From Tetmemena sp. SeJ-2015 (Eukaryota > Ciliophora > Spirotrichea > Sporadotrichida > Oxytrichidae): 64,000 bases of DNA. The position numbers were made by a program, and so were the translations under genes. The DNA is taken from positions 62,001 to 126,000 of the forward strand of contig JAJKFJ010020898.1 of NCBI GenBank assembly GCA_027382625.1, read 5' to 3'. The notes beneath the pieces were generated by a model. The model saw only the letters and a list, made by a program, of their open reading frames with translations, made no database searches and was not told the DNA's origin. The first letter of the stretch is position 1, and each line of letters starts with the position of its first letter. Shown piece by piece: positions 10,914-22,935 of this stretch.

Positions 10914-11672
10914 ATGTTTGCTGTTTGCTCAGCCTCAATCTCAAAGAACCCTTTCTCAGTAGAGAATAATCTATTTAAATTTTTTAATAAGACATAAAGA
11001 GGCTACTCATTCCTACGGGGGAAGCATCTTCTCTGTTTAAATAAAAATCTTGCATTAAGGAACATCTACATGGATGTACTCTAGGCAAACTTGGGAGGAT
11101 CCTTGGCCGTTTATAACAACTTGATTCACAGAGAAGCTGCTCAGTATAGAGCCGATCAGTGCTACTAGGATATTTGGACACTTGCCGATCAAGTCATCTC
11201 CAGCTTCCAACAAATTGGAGCAACTTAATATATAACTGCAAAGAGAAATGTAAGGTAATGATTATGTGATTGTGTAAATTAAATGGAGCACCTACTGAGG
11301 TGAAAGAATGGTTGACTCTCAGCCTCATGGTAATCAATCTTGGCAAGGCTGCCGTCGAATCTGGACTTTCTTGCATTCCTCTTTTCTTCACCACCCAGCC
11401 CACTTTCACTCCTGCATCAGGTTACTATATAAATGCTTAAAATATCTACTAATCTTGCTATATTATTTATTAACTTTTGCAACAATTCATTCAGTCAACA
11501 AATTTTATTAGGTGACATTGATTTCAAATGGATCCTCGGAAGAGTTCTACCAGTTGTCCAGAGCGCTGCCACTTTCATTCAAAAACCTGATATTCTGATC
11601 TCAAGCAAGTCAATTGCAACAATTGTCATGACCCTTGAGGAAATCATTGAAGTTTTAGTCAAAAACAAGTGA
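10914..11672 (+). CDS. Small conserved-looking protein, function unknown
   Basis: Starts MFAVCSASISKNPFS at ATG 10914 and ends VLVKNK at TGA 11670-11672, about 195 residues once two interruptions are removed. The middle (SLAVYNNLIHREAAQYRADQ, then SSFQQIGAPTEVKEWLTLSL) is helical and well ordered, and codon use is less AT-rich than the spacer. The first ~50 residues are basic and aromatic and could be a mitochondrial presequence; this is inference. No family recognised. Confidence 0.65.
11216..11283 (+). other. IES, pointer TGGAGCA
   Basis: 68 bp between 7-bp repeats at 11216 and 11284. Excision gives FQQIGAPTEVKEW in frame; otherwise a TGA follows. Confidence 0.85.
11419..11509 (+). other. 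IES (AGGT pointer) or GT-AG intron
   Basis: 91 bp flanked by AGGT; the same DNA could be read as an intron 11421-11511 (GTTACT...ATTAG). Both give TFTPASGDIDFKWILG. The donor GTTACT is unlike the GTA donors seen elsewhere here, so an IES is slightly favoured. Confidence 0.7.
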
Positions 11673-12096
11673 GGTCCATTATCGAATCTTAGAAGATTTG
11701 AATTTTTCTCAAACATACCCTTCATATTTAATTTGAGACCTATCATATAAGGAATCATGATAAGAATTCTGACCTCTATTAATTATTTGAATCATGAATC
11801 TTTAACACACTTTAGATATCCATTTAACTAGAGAAAAGATATAGAATGTAAATATGAGAGGTTATTATTTGAAATTTACAGTTTTACCTCCCTTCTATAA
11901 GTCTAAAATTCATTTCAAGATAAATACGTCGATTGAGGACATCACAAATTTTCGATGCATGCTAATTGTGTTCTTAAAATAGTAAAATTTGAGGTTATCT
12001 CTTTATTAATTTGATTCATTGCTCGAGCTTATGATACTTAACTCAGTTTCAGCAGTCCTTTTTGTCTTTAGATTACGAATCTCCTATGCTTCAAGT
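11673..12096. other. Convergent intergenic region
   Basis: About 420 bp AT-rich, between two converging gene ends. No feature recognised. Confidence 0.5.
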
Positions 12097-12952
12097 TCAA
12101 TTCCTAGCGAGCAAATACTTATCTACAATGTGCTTTAACCTATTATCACTGTCATGAATCTCAGGTGTTGAAGACATTTTTATGAACCACGCAAAAGTGT
12201 TAGGATATATTCTACTCTCTATCTGCTGTTTATATAACAATTCAATTACAAGAAAATATACTCATCAAATTGATAACACCAAAACAGTTTGCATCTCAGT
12301 ATAAACCATGATATCTGCTACAGTCATCTCCTCGCCGCAAAGATACTCGTACTTTAAGAGTTTCTTATCTAAAGTGCCGAATACCTGCGCCGAAAATTCA
12401 TCCATAGTAGCTTGTATGTATTCCTAAGGCTGTTATTTCTCTCCAAATGCTAATGGGCCAATCTAAACTTAATAAAAGAGAGATATCAGGGGTGTATTTA
12501 AGAAGTAAGTAAGTTTACATCCTTATTAATTTTTGAGACAGAACCCGCATTATGGAGGCTTGCCACAGCAGAATTGAGTCTATTAAAGGTTTGAAGTCAA
12601 GAGGATAGAGCTTATCTCTGATCTGTCTATGGTGGTTCACCAAGTAATTTATGAAAACTATGCTTCCTCCAAGAAGTAAATACCTTCCCTCTGTCATCGT
12701 TGGCACAGATCCAGTAGGATTAAGACGCAAGTATTCGTATATAAATGTTATTAAATACTTTAAATTGAATTCCTCTTTTCGATGGTCTCCCTTGAAAGTA
12801 TTAACTTCGATGAACTAGTGACGAATATCACCGAACTATATAAGCAGGAGGATGGTTCGTGTCTCTGCAATAAAGTAATCTCCATATACAGTAAGCTCTG
12901 TATGTGCTGGCCCGCCAACCACATTCTCAGGTTTAGCACAAAAACTTCCCAT
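12097..12952 (-). CDS. Glutathione S-transferase, copy 1
   Basis: About 240 residues from ATG 12952 (MGSFCAKPENVVGGPAHTEL) to TGA 12097-12099. The thioredoxin-like N-domain shows LTVYGDYFIAETRTI and the glutathione-site region RLNPTGSVPTMTEG (the NPxGxVPxL-type cis-Pro segment). The helical C-domain carries LCGEEMTVADIMVY, the conserved GEExTxAD N-capping motif. Overall closest to the theta-like class. The N-terminal MGSFC would suit N-myristoylation plus palmitoylation, which copy 2 lacks. Three IESs interrupt it. Copy 2 lies immediately upstream on the same strand, indicating tandem duplication. Confidence 0.88.
12234..12272 (-). other. IES in GST copy 1, pointer TGTTAT
   Basis: 39 bp between ATAACA (+ strand) at 12234 and 12273. 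Excision gives MQTVLVLYKQQIESR. The paralogue has no interruption here. Confidence 0.83.
12464..12515 (-). other. IES in GST copy 1, short pointer (TA?)
   Basis: Between SQKLIRM and IGPLAFGEK a roughly 52-bp AT-rich segment breaks the frame. TA is the only repeat that fits, so the edges are approximate. It sits almost exactly where copy 2 has its IES. Confidence 0.6.
12733..12768 (-). other. IES in GST copy 1, pointer GAAT
   Basis: 36 bp; excision joins GDHRKEE to YLRLNPTGSVP. The paralogue reads straight through at this point. Confidence 0.8.
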
Positions 12953-13313
12953 TACAGACTTATTATCGCAAAATTTGCTACAATAAGCAATGTATTTTTA
13001 ACATTCATACATTTCGTGAATATAGTCAAATATTTTATTTTGAAAAGATTAAATTTTCTCTCAACAATCACAATCAGTGCTCTCTCTCTTTTGTGATATT
13101 GATGAGTGAATATGAATCTGAAGAGTAGGTGCTGACGATATAATTTCTTTAAAATTTACACAGCTCTTTATTTGATAAATATTTTGCTTTAATGCTTTCA
13201 CCTAATTTTTACTCTACTGCTTGAATGAAGATGCAGCACTCTTAATTAGATATTGTTGAATATTTTTTTCATATGCAAGCATCCGCTATGTATTTCATCA
13301 TCTTCATTTTATA
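12953..13313. other. Spacer between the two GST genes
   Basis: About 360 bp, AT-rich, no gene. Probably the 3' flank of copy 2 and 5' flank of copy 1. Confidence 0.5.
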
Positions 13314-14100
13314 TCATGCGAAGTTAAATTATACTACATCTTTTACTAAAAAAACTCTTTATGAAGAATAAATTAGAAAGTTATACTTTGAGATGATCTC
13401 CTTAAATTTCCTATCACTGTCCGCAACCTCAGGCATTTAAGCAAGTTTGTTGTACCATGCAAAAACATTGGGGTACTCTCTGCTCTCTATTTGTAGCTTA
13501 TGCAAAGTGAGCACGCTCAAAATCTCATTGTATATTTGAAGATCTGCCACTGTATACTCCTCTCCACAGAGAAATTCGTAGCGCTATAGCTTCTTATCTA
13601 GTATGGCAATTATTGTGTGGAAAAATTCATCCAAAGCTGTCTATATATCTTCTTATGAATACTGCTTCTCTCCGAATGCCAGAGGGCCGATCACCATTCT
13701 TATGAAAATAAGATATGTTGTATGTGTGGATGTGTATGTAAGTTGTGTATATATGTTTTATGAGTCTTTAGCTATTTACTCTCATTATGCTTTGGAACCA
13801 AAGTAGGATCTTGTCTATTGCGGTCTTAACTTCTGTTGGGTAGAGCTTTTCCCTAATGGGCCTATGGTGGTTGCACAAATAATTCAGAAAGACGAGATAG
13901 CCACCCAGAATCAGAAATCTGCCTTCCGTGATAGTGGGCAAAGAGCCCGTGGGATTCAGCTTTAGATAATCCTCTCTCCGATGATCAGCTTTGAATTAAT
14001 CGACAGCTACGAACAAGTGAGGCACTTGACCCAGAGTAATCATCGTCATTAGAGTGCGAGTCTCCCCAGTAAAGTAGTCACCATACACTGTCAAGATCAT
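13314..14100 (-). CDS. Glutathione S-transferase, copy 2
   Basis: Starts MILTVYGDYFTGETRTL at ATG 14100. The GSH-binding segment reads LKLNPTGSLPTITEG and the C-domain motif LCGEEYTVADLQIY. About 230 residues; the first TGA is at 13314-13316, but the final ~15 residues are not matched in copy 1, so the true end may lie earlier. Alignment with copy 1 is close over the whole length. It lacks the MGSFC extension. One IES is present, at the same place as one of the three in copy 1. Confidence 0.88.
13700..13757 (-). other. IES in GST copy 2, pointer TCATAA
   Basis: 58 bp between TTATGA (+ strand) at 13700 and 13758. Excision gives VNSQRLIRMVIGPLAFGEK. Confidence 0.85.
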
Positions 14101-14530
14101 TTAAATTGGAAGAGAATTTGAAATAGTATAATCATCAATAGATTTATCTAAATAAATACAAATAGGAATTAAAAGAATTCTCAGAATATAAAATTTTTAA
14201 GATACCCTGGCCTGGTCTCTCAAGACTATTTGATTCTTTTCCACCGCAGAGTCCCATTAAATATTTCTATAATTTATCAATTGTTAATTATTTCTTTCAA
14301 TTATTATTTCTGTTCTTCAATTTACACTTTTGAATAGCTATAATCTATGAAGATCAAAACATCTATTACCACTATTATCTTTGATTAATTTTAATAATTT
14401 AAGCTATGTAACTCGATTTACTTTTCCTAAATACTGATTCTGAATGTGTAATTTGATTATCCTTTAAAGTTTTGATGATTAGATAGATATTAATTTGTAC
14501 AAATTAACTAATTAAAAACACCTAAACATA
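14101..14530. other. Divergent intergenic region
   Basis: About 430 bp AT-rich between the start of GST copy 2 and the next + strand gene. Nothing recognised. Confidence 0.5.
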
Positions 14531-17230
14531 ATGGAATACAGCATTACAGACAAATATCCTATTACTTAACCAGCTCAATCTCAAAATATTTATAAAAACA
14601 TAGCACACGTCTCACCACATGTTTTAACCACTTCAGATATTTATAGGAATAGTTTGAGGCCAAAAGTAAGACAATATCAAGAGTCGTTAAAACATATAAG
14701 CTCCCGTATTTCAAAATAATCGTAACCTACCTTTAAATCAAACTGCTCTTGGCTTTTCAAAGGAAATAACCAAACCTATCTTTATTTATATTCTAATGAA
14801 TTAAATTTATCAAATTAGATTCCTCAAAAATATCATCCTAAAATGAAATTCACAAGCTTAGAGGATTATAATCTTAATGCAGTTTTTATTTTAGCTTAAC
14901 AAGACCTTTCATTCTAAATTTTACGCTCATATAACTCAAGATTCTTTAGCAACTTAAAAAATAATTATTTTTTTCAAACAATGGCTTCAAGTTAATTAAA
15001 AGAGGGCAGATCTGATTTAATCGGTAAAAATGGCAACCCATGCTTAAGTTTTAAAGAAAAGACCCTAAATTTATCTTCATTTAATGGATCAGTACCGAGA
15101 ATAAATCCAATAATTGTAGTATTGAATTATGCAAAATTTAAATCCCAGAATTTTAAACTCTTCGAAGCAAGACGTTCTATCAGAGTAGAAGTCTCCCTAT
15201 AGCATTAACAGATCTACTTAGCATTATTTTTCTTCTTATTCTATCTAAGAAATCGTTATTGAATATCTGTGAAATAACTCCTTCCGATTGAGAGAGGAAA
15301 GACTAAATTCAGTAAAACGCAATTGGAGACTAAAGCTGCACATTATCTTAAAACAGATTAAGGAATCCATATCAAGTAGGAGAATAAAGTGAATTGATAT
15401 CTGTAAATGAGTGTTAAGATAAATTATCTTTTATTACCTAAGATAGAAAATAGACAACAGGAAGAGATCAAAGCGTGATTGCATCTTTATCAAATTTTAA
15501 ATTTAGCTATCTTAACGCCATTTTGTTCTTCCTTCTCTCAAGACTGTCACAAATAAGTCCCTTTCACCAATGAGACCTTAAAACTTTAATTTTTAACATA
15601 TTTTTCATATTTTTACTAAATAAGACCATCAAGGGATGTCTAATAGCAGATTAATAAACTCTATTAACCAAGATAAGCAAGATAGAAACCTTAGTTATCG
15701 ACAATAGAAGCAAGTTTATAACTCTAGTAGCAATCCTAATATAGCTTAGATTAAATCATGATAAAGGTAGCAAAATTAAAATTATTATATAATAGTTGCA
15801 AATAGAAAGGTAGAAATATTATGACTACTATTTCAATGAATTATCAAGGATGAAATAACAAAAATTTGTTAAGGCTGAAAATAATTGCTTAGAAACAGAC
15901 TATGTTATAATTAAATTCTGCTTTTTAAAAACAGTTATAATAAAGATTAGATTCTGTTTTGAACCAAATTTATAGTATAGTAGAATCTTCTGCTTATATA
16001 GAATCAAATTATCTAGCTCTAACAAGAATATATAAATGGCATGAATAAATAACTGCAGATACACAATTTAACTCCCATTTTTCAACCTAATGAATCTATT
16101 TGAATTGATGAATTGAGGAAGTAGCAATCAAGAGTGGGTAATTTTCTGTATACTTTTATTAAATAGATAATTGCTAATTATACAGAAGCTTTTACATTCG
16201 GCAAAAATGAATAATTTGAAAAAGACGAAATTAATTCAATATTCCAAGAAGATGATGCACAAACCAAAAGCAATTAGATATTAAACAAGAAGTAATCATT
16301 CAAAAACCATAAGGCCAAAAGTTACGATGCATATAGTAGTAATCCTTACCTTCTTAAAGAATAAATTTCTTTTTAATTTTACTCCCCCAAGGATAAACGA
16401 AGTTTCCTGAAAATTAAGATCATTCAAATTTTCGAAGGGTTCCAAAAAGCTTTAAAAATACTGAGGTCTAGGAAACAGAGCAGATTAGTCCTTATTTATT
16501 ATTTGATAATCTTTATAATTTTATTTATTTGCATTAAAAAGTCGATTCCTCAAGCTTAAAGTATGTATAAAAGAAGCCAAAAGAACAGAATTTTAGCAGT
16601 TTTCAAGCAAATCCATTAAAGCAAGAGTAATTTAAAAATTTAATTTCTCCGAAAAATGATCTTTAGCCAGAAACTATGAGTGAAGCAGCTCAAATTTTTC
16701 CAGTAAATTTATCTAAACAACAAGGAGATGATTTTAATTAATCACTTGAAAAGTTGAATAATACCTTTTCCCAAGGCATTATTGATAATCAAGAAGACAA
16801 GCTCAAGCAAATTTAAGTAAAGATATTTTAAGCTGTTTTTATCGTTTTTATCAGCAAATAGTTTCTTCAGATAATAGCTTCATGCAACAAAATGATATAA
16901 AATTATTTAAAAGGTTAATATGAATGTTATTTTATATTTTTGTATGATATTAGTAGCAAGACTTCTGTAAATAATAGAGTGAACTCAAAGAGCACTAAGA
17001 ATTATACTAAAGTAAACGTTGGAGTAGGTATTTCTAAATTTGAAGGAATAAGAAGGAAAATGAGGCCACTCACTAACAATACAAGAGACGAAAGTAATAA
17101 TGAGATGCAGAACTCTTAATTATAAAATGTAAATGAGGCGTTTCTAAAAAAGAGTGCACTAAGAAAAGAAGACTAATTGTCTGATAACAAAAGCAGCATT
17201 TAAGTCCTTGATATGCTTCAATATTTAATT
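14531..17230 (+). CDS. Low-complexity Asn/Gln/Ser-rich protein, unknown
   Basis: ATG 14531 opens MEYSITDKYPITQPAQSQNI, and one frame stays open to about 15257. Further coding-like blocks follow at 15265-15390, 15395-15570, 15630-15765, 16160-16560, 16590-16830 and 16970-17200, separated by frame changes with in-frame TGA that look like IESs whose pointers I could not fix. Composition is dominated by Asn, Gln, Ser, Lys with no domain recognised. The lower boundary and whether all blocks belong to one gene are uncertain. Confidence 0.45.
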
Positions 17231-17429
17231 TAAATAGTTAAAGAAGTTATAAAAACTATATTCTATTTGAAATATTATAATCAAATTTAACATATTTCGT
17301 GCTTATGATTTTCGGCTTCCCATATCAATCTTTTAATTATTCTTCTGTATATCTTAATTAATTATTCAAAAAATTCTTTCAATTATTTCTTTTATCTTTG
17401 TAACAACAAAAAATTAAAATCATTTTTAA

Positions 17430-19052
17430 ATGCTGGAAGATAATCTCAAAGATGATTCTCAAACAAGAAGTGATTTATAGTTTTAAAAAGACTCTCATTA
17501 CTAAAATCAATTGACAAACTTCACTAAGATTTAATCTCAAATAGCAAAAATAAATAGGATTTCAAAGTTTTAGCCAAAGAATAAGGACATTAAAAATTAT
17601 TTACTAAAACCTATTGCTCGATAAAACAATCAACTGAGTGAAAATAGAAGCTTTGTGATCGAAGATAGTTTTTAAAATGTTGAAAGAAGTTCCTTTTCGA
17701 ATTAGAACTTAGAGTATCAAATAAACGTTACAGAATTGTTCAAAATTTAATTTAATTTTCATAATCATTTAATTAAAGAACTAGCAAAAGAAGATAAGGA
17801 AAAGAGTTTCCAAGATATAAAATCATGCACAAATATTGAGCGTTTATTTCAACAAGCCATCCATTCTCTAAATAGATCATGATATTTTTTTGCTATTTTT
17901 ATTCTCGGAGAAAGATAACAATAGCTTAGAGAGACCTTCCGGAGATGATTTGGTTAAAAGTGCTTAAATTTTAAATCGAAAGAGGCCGCATCAACCTATT
18001 GATACTAAAAAGCATCAAAGTAGCTACTCTAATGACTACATTATGCATTAAGATTAAATCTATAATGGATTATTTGATTTAGAAAAAAATTTCTGATTTT
18101 TTTAATGGACCAGACAGAGAATATCTTATTTTCTTTTATCAAATCAGAAATTTGTACTTCAGATATCTTCCGATTCATAATCAAGTTATGTCGATGATTC
18201 ATTATAATCATATTGATTTTCTTATTAGCTATTTAATTTTGAACTGTTTTTCTCTTTCAAAATAATGCATCGATTGTGGAATTTATATTTGTTGTTTATT
18301 CCATACTTAGTTATTATTTTAAAAGTACTAATTTACATATGGTGGTAATTCTACTATCAATTTAATGTGTATCAATATTTCAAAACCAGTTAATAAAGCA
18401 AACAAGTTTAGTAACATAAACTTAAAATAAGATCACACAGGTAATTTAAAGAGTGCAATTATAGACAATCAAAAATAGTAGGCAGAACCGCTTTCTTCCA
18501 GTAGGATTCACATAGATAACGAGGAATAATCTTAAAAGAATCTTCGTTCATTATCTACTCTCAGACATATATATTAAGTTTTTTAATTATCACAAGATAG
18601 AGAAGAACAGAAACTTAAATTTGATAAACTCATGAACTTCAATCTTGACTCCCAATATATACAAATTCTATAATAATTAGCATTTTGTAAAATATGAGTT
18701 GATATCTAAGAAGCTGAATCAGTTGAGCAAGACTAAATTAATTATCAAGCATGGTCCATAGTCTTCATAAAAAATAAACAGACGAATAGCGGCTGATAAT
18801 AAATAAGGTCTTGAAAATTCTTAGATTTTCAAAAGGAGTGTTGCTTTTGTTGATTGCAAGTTGGATGGAGAATATTCATCGTTAAGTCCCAACACTCATT
18901 AGATTTATATGAAAAAGACAGTTACTTTCAAAGAGATTCCTATTGCAATTGTATTTATAAAAAATTTTCTTTTTGACATATCTCTATATAACATAAATTT
19001 TTTGATAAATTTATTTTTCAATAATAATGAGGAATCTAACTTAAAAATATGA
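17430..19052 (+). CDS. Low-complexity Lys/Asn/Ser-rich protein, unknown
   Basis: ATG 17430 opens MLEDNLKDDSQTRSDLQFQK and runs about 150 codons to TGA near 17881. Blocks then resume at 17905-18090, 18370-18690 and 18715-19052 (for example DNKQGLENSQIFKRSVAFVD). The intervening 18090-18360 stretch is very AT-rich with no continuity and is a likely IES. No family or motif recognised; the protein is polar and probably disordered. It could be the 3' part of the preceding gene. Confidence 0.45.
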
Positions 19053-19569
19053 AACAAAGTGGTCAGGAAATAATCAATCAGAGAATTTTAATTGATAAGA
19101 AAGAATTGATTTGCTTTTGCTACTAAAAACAAATTTTAGTATAGAAGTAAAGATAGTGATGAGTATAATATAGGTATAAATTTAATTTAATTCCATATAA
19201 AAAAATCTTGATGATTAAATCAATTAAAATTTTCCAAATTATGACTAATTGGAAATAAATAATTTTAAATCAACAGAAATTAAATTTGCTCCTCATTACC
19301 AATAGCAAAAGTGCTACAAAAAAGTTTGTTTGTTTTTTATTGAAAAATTTCAAGCCTCTTATCACCAATTAAATTGACTTTCGTTAAAATCCCTTTAAAC
19401 TAGAAGAAATTTAATCTAGTAACTCAAGAATAATGAAAATTTTCCAACAACAAAAGTTATATATCTTCTATAACTGTTATTTATTAAGTTATTTTAGATT
19501 GATTGTAAATTATTTCCACTCTATAATTAATAATTATAATTTAGAAAATAAGGAGAGAAGAAATCATAA
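19053..19569. other. Intergenic, AT-rich
   Basis: About 520 bp. A 63-codon standard-code frame at 19433-19624 overlaps the next gene start but has no coding character. Confidence 0.5.
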
Positions 19570-20315
19570 ATGGATCTCTTTTACAAGCCACCCCTTCAGA
19601 GGCCTGACGAGTGCAACGCACTAGAAGACAATTATATGAACTGTCTCTTCCAAAAGGCTCTTAAGGACAGAGTGCTCTCCAATCTATTGAAAATACCTAT
19701 ACATTGACATTTTCTAATTGATTTAACTGAACTTGTGCAACATGGACTCCATTCTCTGGTTCCATCTTGAGTGCCCTAAGGATTCAGCTCGCTTCGACAA
19801 TCCTATTGAGTTCAAGCGCAGAGTGGGACAGTTCCTCGCAGAGCAAAAGACCTACTCTGAAAATATTAATGCCCACACCACCGAGACCGAGAGAGTTCAA
19901 AAGTTCGCTCAGGGTCTTTTCTATCCAGAGGATATCAAGGAGCACAAGGAACTCAGACATTATCTTCATTGTCTCTTCTTTTAAATGCTCTTTATGACAG
20001 TACAAGGAGCTATTCGCTCAGTATGATCCCGCACTAAGAGCTGATGAGGAGGACGTTCTTTATGATGATGATATTGACCCAGACTACAAGGAAACTCCAA
20101 TTGACATCGAGAATGTTGACTACGTCGAGCCAGACTGGCATCTCACCAGACCAATCAAGACTTCTGACTCAATCAGATTTGACCCTGAAGGATTTAAGGC
20201 TACTCATGACCCAGAGGCTCCTTACCTTTATGGTGGACTCCCAAAGCCTTAACCCAAGGCAGTTGAAGAGCCTTCATCCGAAGGTGCAGCCGAGGAAGGT
20301 GGTGATGAAGAATGA
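19570..20315 (+). CDS. Cys-motif protein, probable mitochondrial (CHCH-like)
   Basis: About 220 residues from ATG 19570 (MDLFYKPPLQRPDECNALED) to TGA 20313-20315. The first 60 residues hold a C-X9-C pair (CNALEDNYMNC) and a second Cys pair (CNMDSILWFHLEC, C-X11-C), resembling proteins imported into the mitochondrial intermembrane space by the disulfide relay. NDUFA8/NDUFB-type complex I subunits have related motifs. The rest is charged and helical with an acidic, Pro/Glu-rich tail. Codon use is richer in G/C than its flanks, consistent with high expression. Two IESs are removed to obtain the frame. The exact subunit identity is unknown. Confidence 0.75.
19687..19732 (+). other. IES, pointer TTG (or AA)
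   Basis: 46 bp. With TTG the join reads DRVLSNLLCNMDS; with an AA pointer it reads DRVLSNLCNMDS. Both keep frame, so the pointer is ambiguous. Confidence 0.75.
19956..19995 (+). other. IES, pointer GACA
   Basis: 40 bp between GACA at 19956 and 19996. Excision joins KEHKELR to QYKELFAQYDPAL. Confidence 0.85.
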
Positions 20316-20738
20316 AGTGATTCCTTGTGCTGAAGCATAATCAGCATAGTGGTCATTGAAGGAACGAAGATCAGGGATTAAGGGGATCATATAACAACTT
20401 TCATGCTTTGTAGCTTAAGCAATTTAAGAAAAATCAATCCTCTATTACAGATTAATTTAATCAAGAGTTATATAATAGGAAGATGAAATATTTTCATAAT
20501 TTGTAAATGATTGTTTAATTACAAAATTAAACAGCGGCGTAGAGTATTTGATTAAAATTGCTTTGGAAGAGCTCTAAGTATTATTTAATTTAACTAGCGT
20601 TTTACAAATCTTTCTACTTTCTAATAGATTTACAGTTGATCGACAATTCTTAAAATAATTCGAATATCTTTGTTCATCAATATAGAATTTCGTAGCCAGG
20701 GAATCTAATTTCTGAGTTGGTTTCTTCAAGAGTGCTTT
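20316..20738. other. Convergent intergenic region
   Basis: About 420 bp AT-rich between converging gene ends, with no recognisable signal. Confidence 0.5.
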
Positions 20739-22639
20739 TCAATCCTTCCACATTTGCAAATTAGATTGCTTAGAAAAACATAGTTATGCTATTTCCTCAA
20801 CTTATTATATTGCTTCTAGACTTAGCAAAAGATTAGTGAGGAAGGTAATCTATCCTCCCTTTCCCTCCATCAAACTGTAGGGAGTGTCAGGAATACCCAC
20901 TTCTAATCTTGCAGGGTCATCATAAGCCAAAACTTCCTCTTATACTTTTTCATCGAAAGTTGCTAAACCGAAGGCCACTGCTCTTTTTAACCACTTTTAT
21001 CATAATATGTATATTTCATTAGTTGCAAATTTAGAGTTACTTTTCTTGGCCACTGAAGCGGTAGAAACTCAGCAGAGCCAATCCATTTCCACTTATTCCG
21101 TGGCATATCCCATTCCCTTTTTTTAGAAGTCCACGTTCCCAAATTACCTCTGCAGCCCTCTACAGTGCTAAGTGATATCTAGCAAACTCAAAATATTATA
21201 AAAGGATATTGATATCTTTGATCTTGGAAGGTATTAAAAGCTGAAATTAGAAAAGGGACTGCTCCAGTCGCTCCATGGCAAAAATGAATAAGTGAGTCCT
21301 CTGTTTTGCCCAGACTAGATGGAAAATTACCACTCTAATAAATAGAAGTTTTAAATAGAACTCTAAAGCTGATAAAAGTAAAATGAAAGATGACCAATTT
21401 AAGATATAAAGTAATTTGCTGCTATTCAAGAACGAATTAGCAACTTCTTTATATAACACTCATCATTAACTTGTCAGATTGAAGTTAAGGCACAACATTT
21501 ACTGCTTAAAGCAATATCTAAAGAACACCCATTAATCCATGAGCTCCTCCTAGGTAAAATTTGTCCTCATGCCTCTCTCTTGGCCACTTAATTAAAATCC
21601 AGTCTTTACTCTTTTAATCGCAATTTAGAAAATATAAATCATAATATCTCTTTGACCAATTCTAGCCATCGTTTATAATTATTGGAATGAATCTCCTTAC
21701 TAATTCAAGAGCGGGTTCATAATTTTTATTATAGTGCTTGCAGAATCATGAGTAAGCAATATAGGTACCCTGAAATTCCATATAGTACTTCATCCTCAGC
21801 GTAAAAATAAATGCATTTAGATAATTAAAAAGATTTTAAAGTAGATACCAAGATCATTCACGAATCTCTCAAAGTGCCAAAGGATTCTTTTTACTTTAGC
21901 CTCTGCTTCTCCTTTTTCTCTTTATATTTGTAAATCTATCTCAGAATTTAAAGTTTGTATAGTTATATAATAAACTAAATTTAATTTTCTAGCTTTGATT
22001 CCTCTTAACTCAAGGGTACCATATTTATTAGACAATTTTGATTTTTCAAGTTTCTTTATGACTTTCAAGTGGTAGAGCATTCCTATAGTGTAGAGACCTG
22101 CCACAGACATATAAAATGAGGCACTTTCAAGAGCCTTCATACACTTTCCTTATTCAGCCAAGGCTATATTGGTTTAGAGAGAGTTTATGAGCTTTGTTTC
22201 TGTTTATTTCTCTAGGTCTTTGAAGGTTTGGGTCATTTGCTCAGTAGAAGAATCTTTCTAAGCAATTAATTCCTCAATCGAGCTTTTGAAACTAAAGTAG
22301 CTCCAAAGTTTGTAATAAGTGTACATTTTTTAAATTTACATATTCATTTATTACACAACACCACCACTTCCAGTATATATGGAAGTGTCTATTTTAGACT
22401 TTCCATCAGAGTAGATCTTTCTTTTGCTTGTCTTATCAAACTTGCTATCGTAATCTTCCAGTTCTAGTGGTAATAAAATTATCTAATGAGAGGAACTTAC
22501 ATTTGTATAGCTCTAGTTTTAGCCTTGGAATTGTTTCGATTAGATTTATAGAACTTTCCTGGAAATATCAATAAAAATTTATTAAAGCTTGGTTGAAATG
22601 ATTTTGTATGAATTGGGTTTTCTTTGACTTAAGATTCAT
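20739..22639 (-). CDS. LanC-like protein (LANCL family)
   Basis: A eukaryotic LanC-like protein, a seven-fold alpha/alpha barrel with a zinc site that binds glutathione in animals. Successive family blocks appear in order on the minus strand: IYTGSGGVVYTYYKLW, DEVLYGISGYLYCLL, FYLGGAHGLMGVLQILL, QSGNFPSSLGKTEDSL, IHFCHGATGAVPFL, KKGNGICHGISGNGLALL and TPYSLMEGKGG. The zinc ligands Cys (HFCHG) and Cys-His (GICHG) are both present. Three IESs and one intron are resolved; a further break lies between 21450 and 21850. The N-terminus is tentatively MNLKSKKTQF at 22639, with an unexplained TGA a few codons after NFY. The end is TGA 20739-20741. Confidence 0.9.
21173..21209 (-). other. IES in LANCL, pointer AGATATCA
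   Basis: 37 bp with an 8-bp pointer; excision joins NTFQDQRY to HLALQRAAEVIWERG. Confidence 0.85.
21913..22041 (-). other. IES in LANCL, pointer GAAAAA
   Basis: 129 bp; excision joins LKVIKKLEK to GEAEAKVKRILWHFE. Confidence 0.75.
22322..22351 (-). other. IES in LANCL, pointer TGTA
   Basis: 30 bp; excision gives IYTGSGGVVYTYYKLWSYF, the family N-terminal YTGxxG block. Confidence 0.8.
22464..22500 (-). other. Spliceosomal intron, 37 bp
   Basis: Minus strand GTAAGT...CACTAG. Removal joins PRLKLELYK through a split Gln codon (T+AA) to LEDYDSKFDK. Confidence 0.75.
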
Positions 22640-22935
22640 GATTTGTAACTAAAATTATCAATTTATCTACTAAACTTCTACAATTAATCCTTCTTTAATG
22701 CTACTTGTGTTATTCTTTACATTATTTTTCTAATTGTAAAATAACAAATGCTTACTTCATTCCATCACGAACGAATAGAGTTAATTATGATTACTACCTT
22801 TAAGATTAAAGTGCAATCATCTTCTTCTCTTTTTCTTTGGCTTTGCCTCAACCACAGTAATTTAGGTGCTTGCAAACATAAAACCATCATCCTTCACTTC
22901 GAAGTAAAAAAAAAATTACACTCACACATAAACAC
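22640..22935. other. Intergenic
   Basis: Upstream of LANCL and downstream of the RNF10-type gene, both on the minus strand. About 300 bp, no feature seen. Confidence 0.5.
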
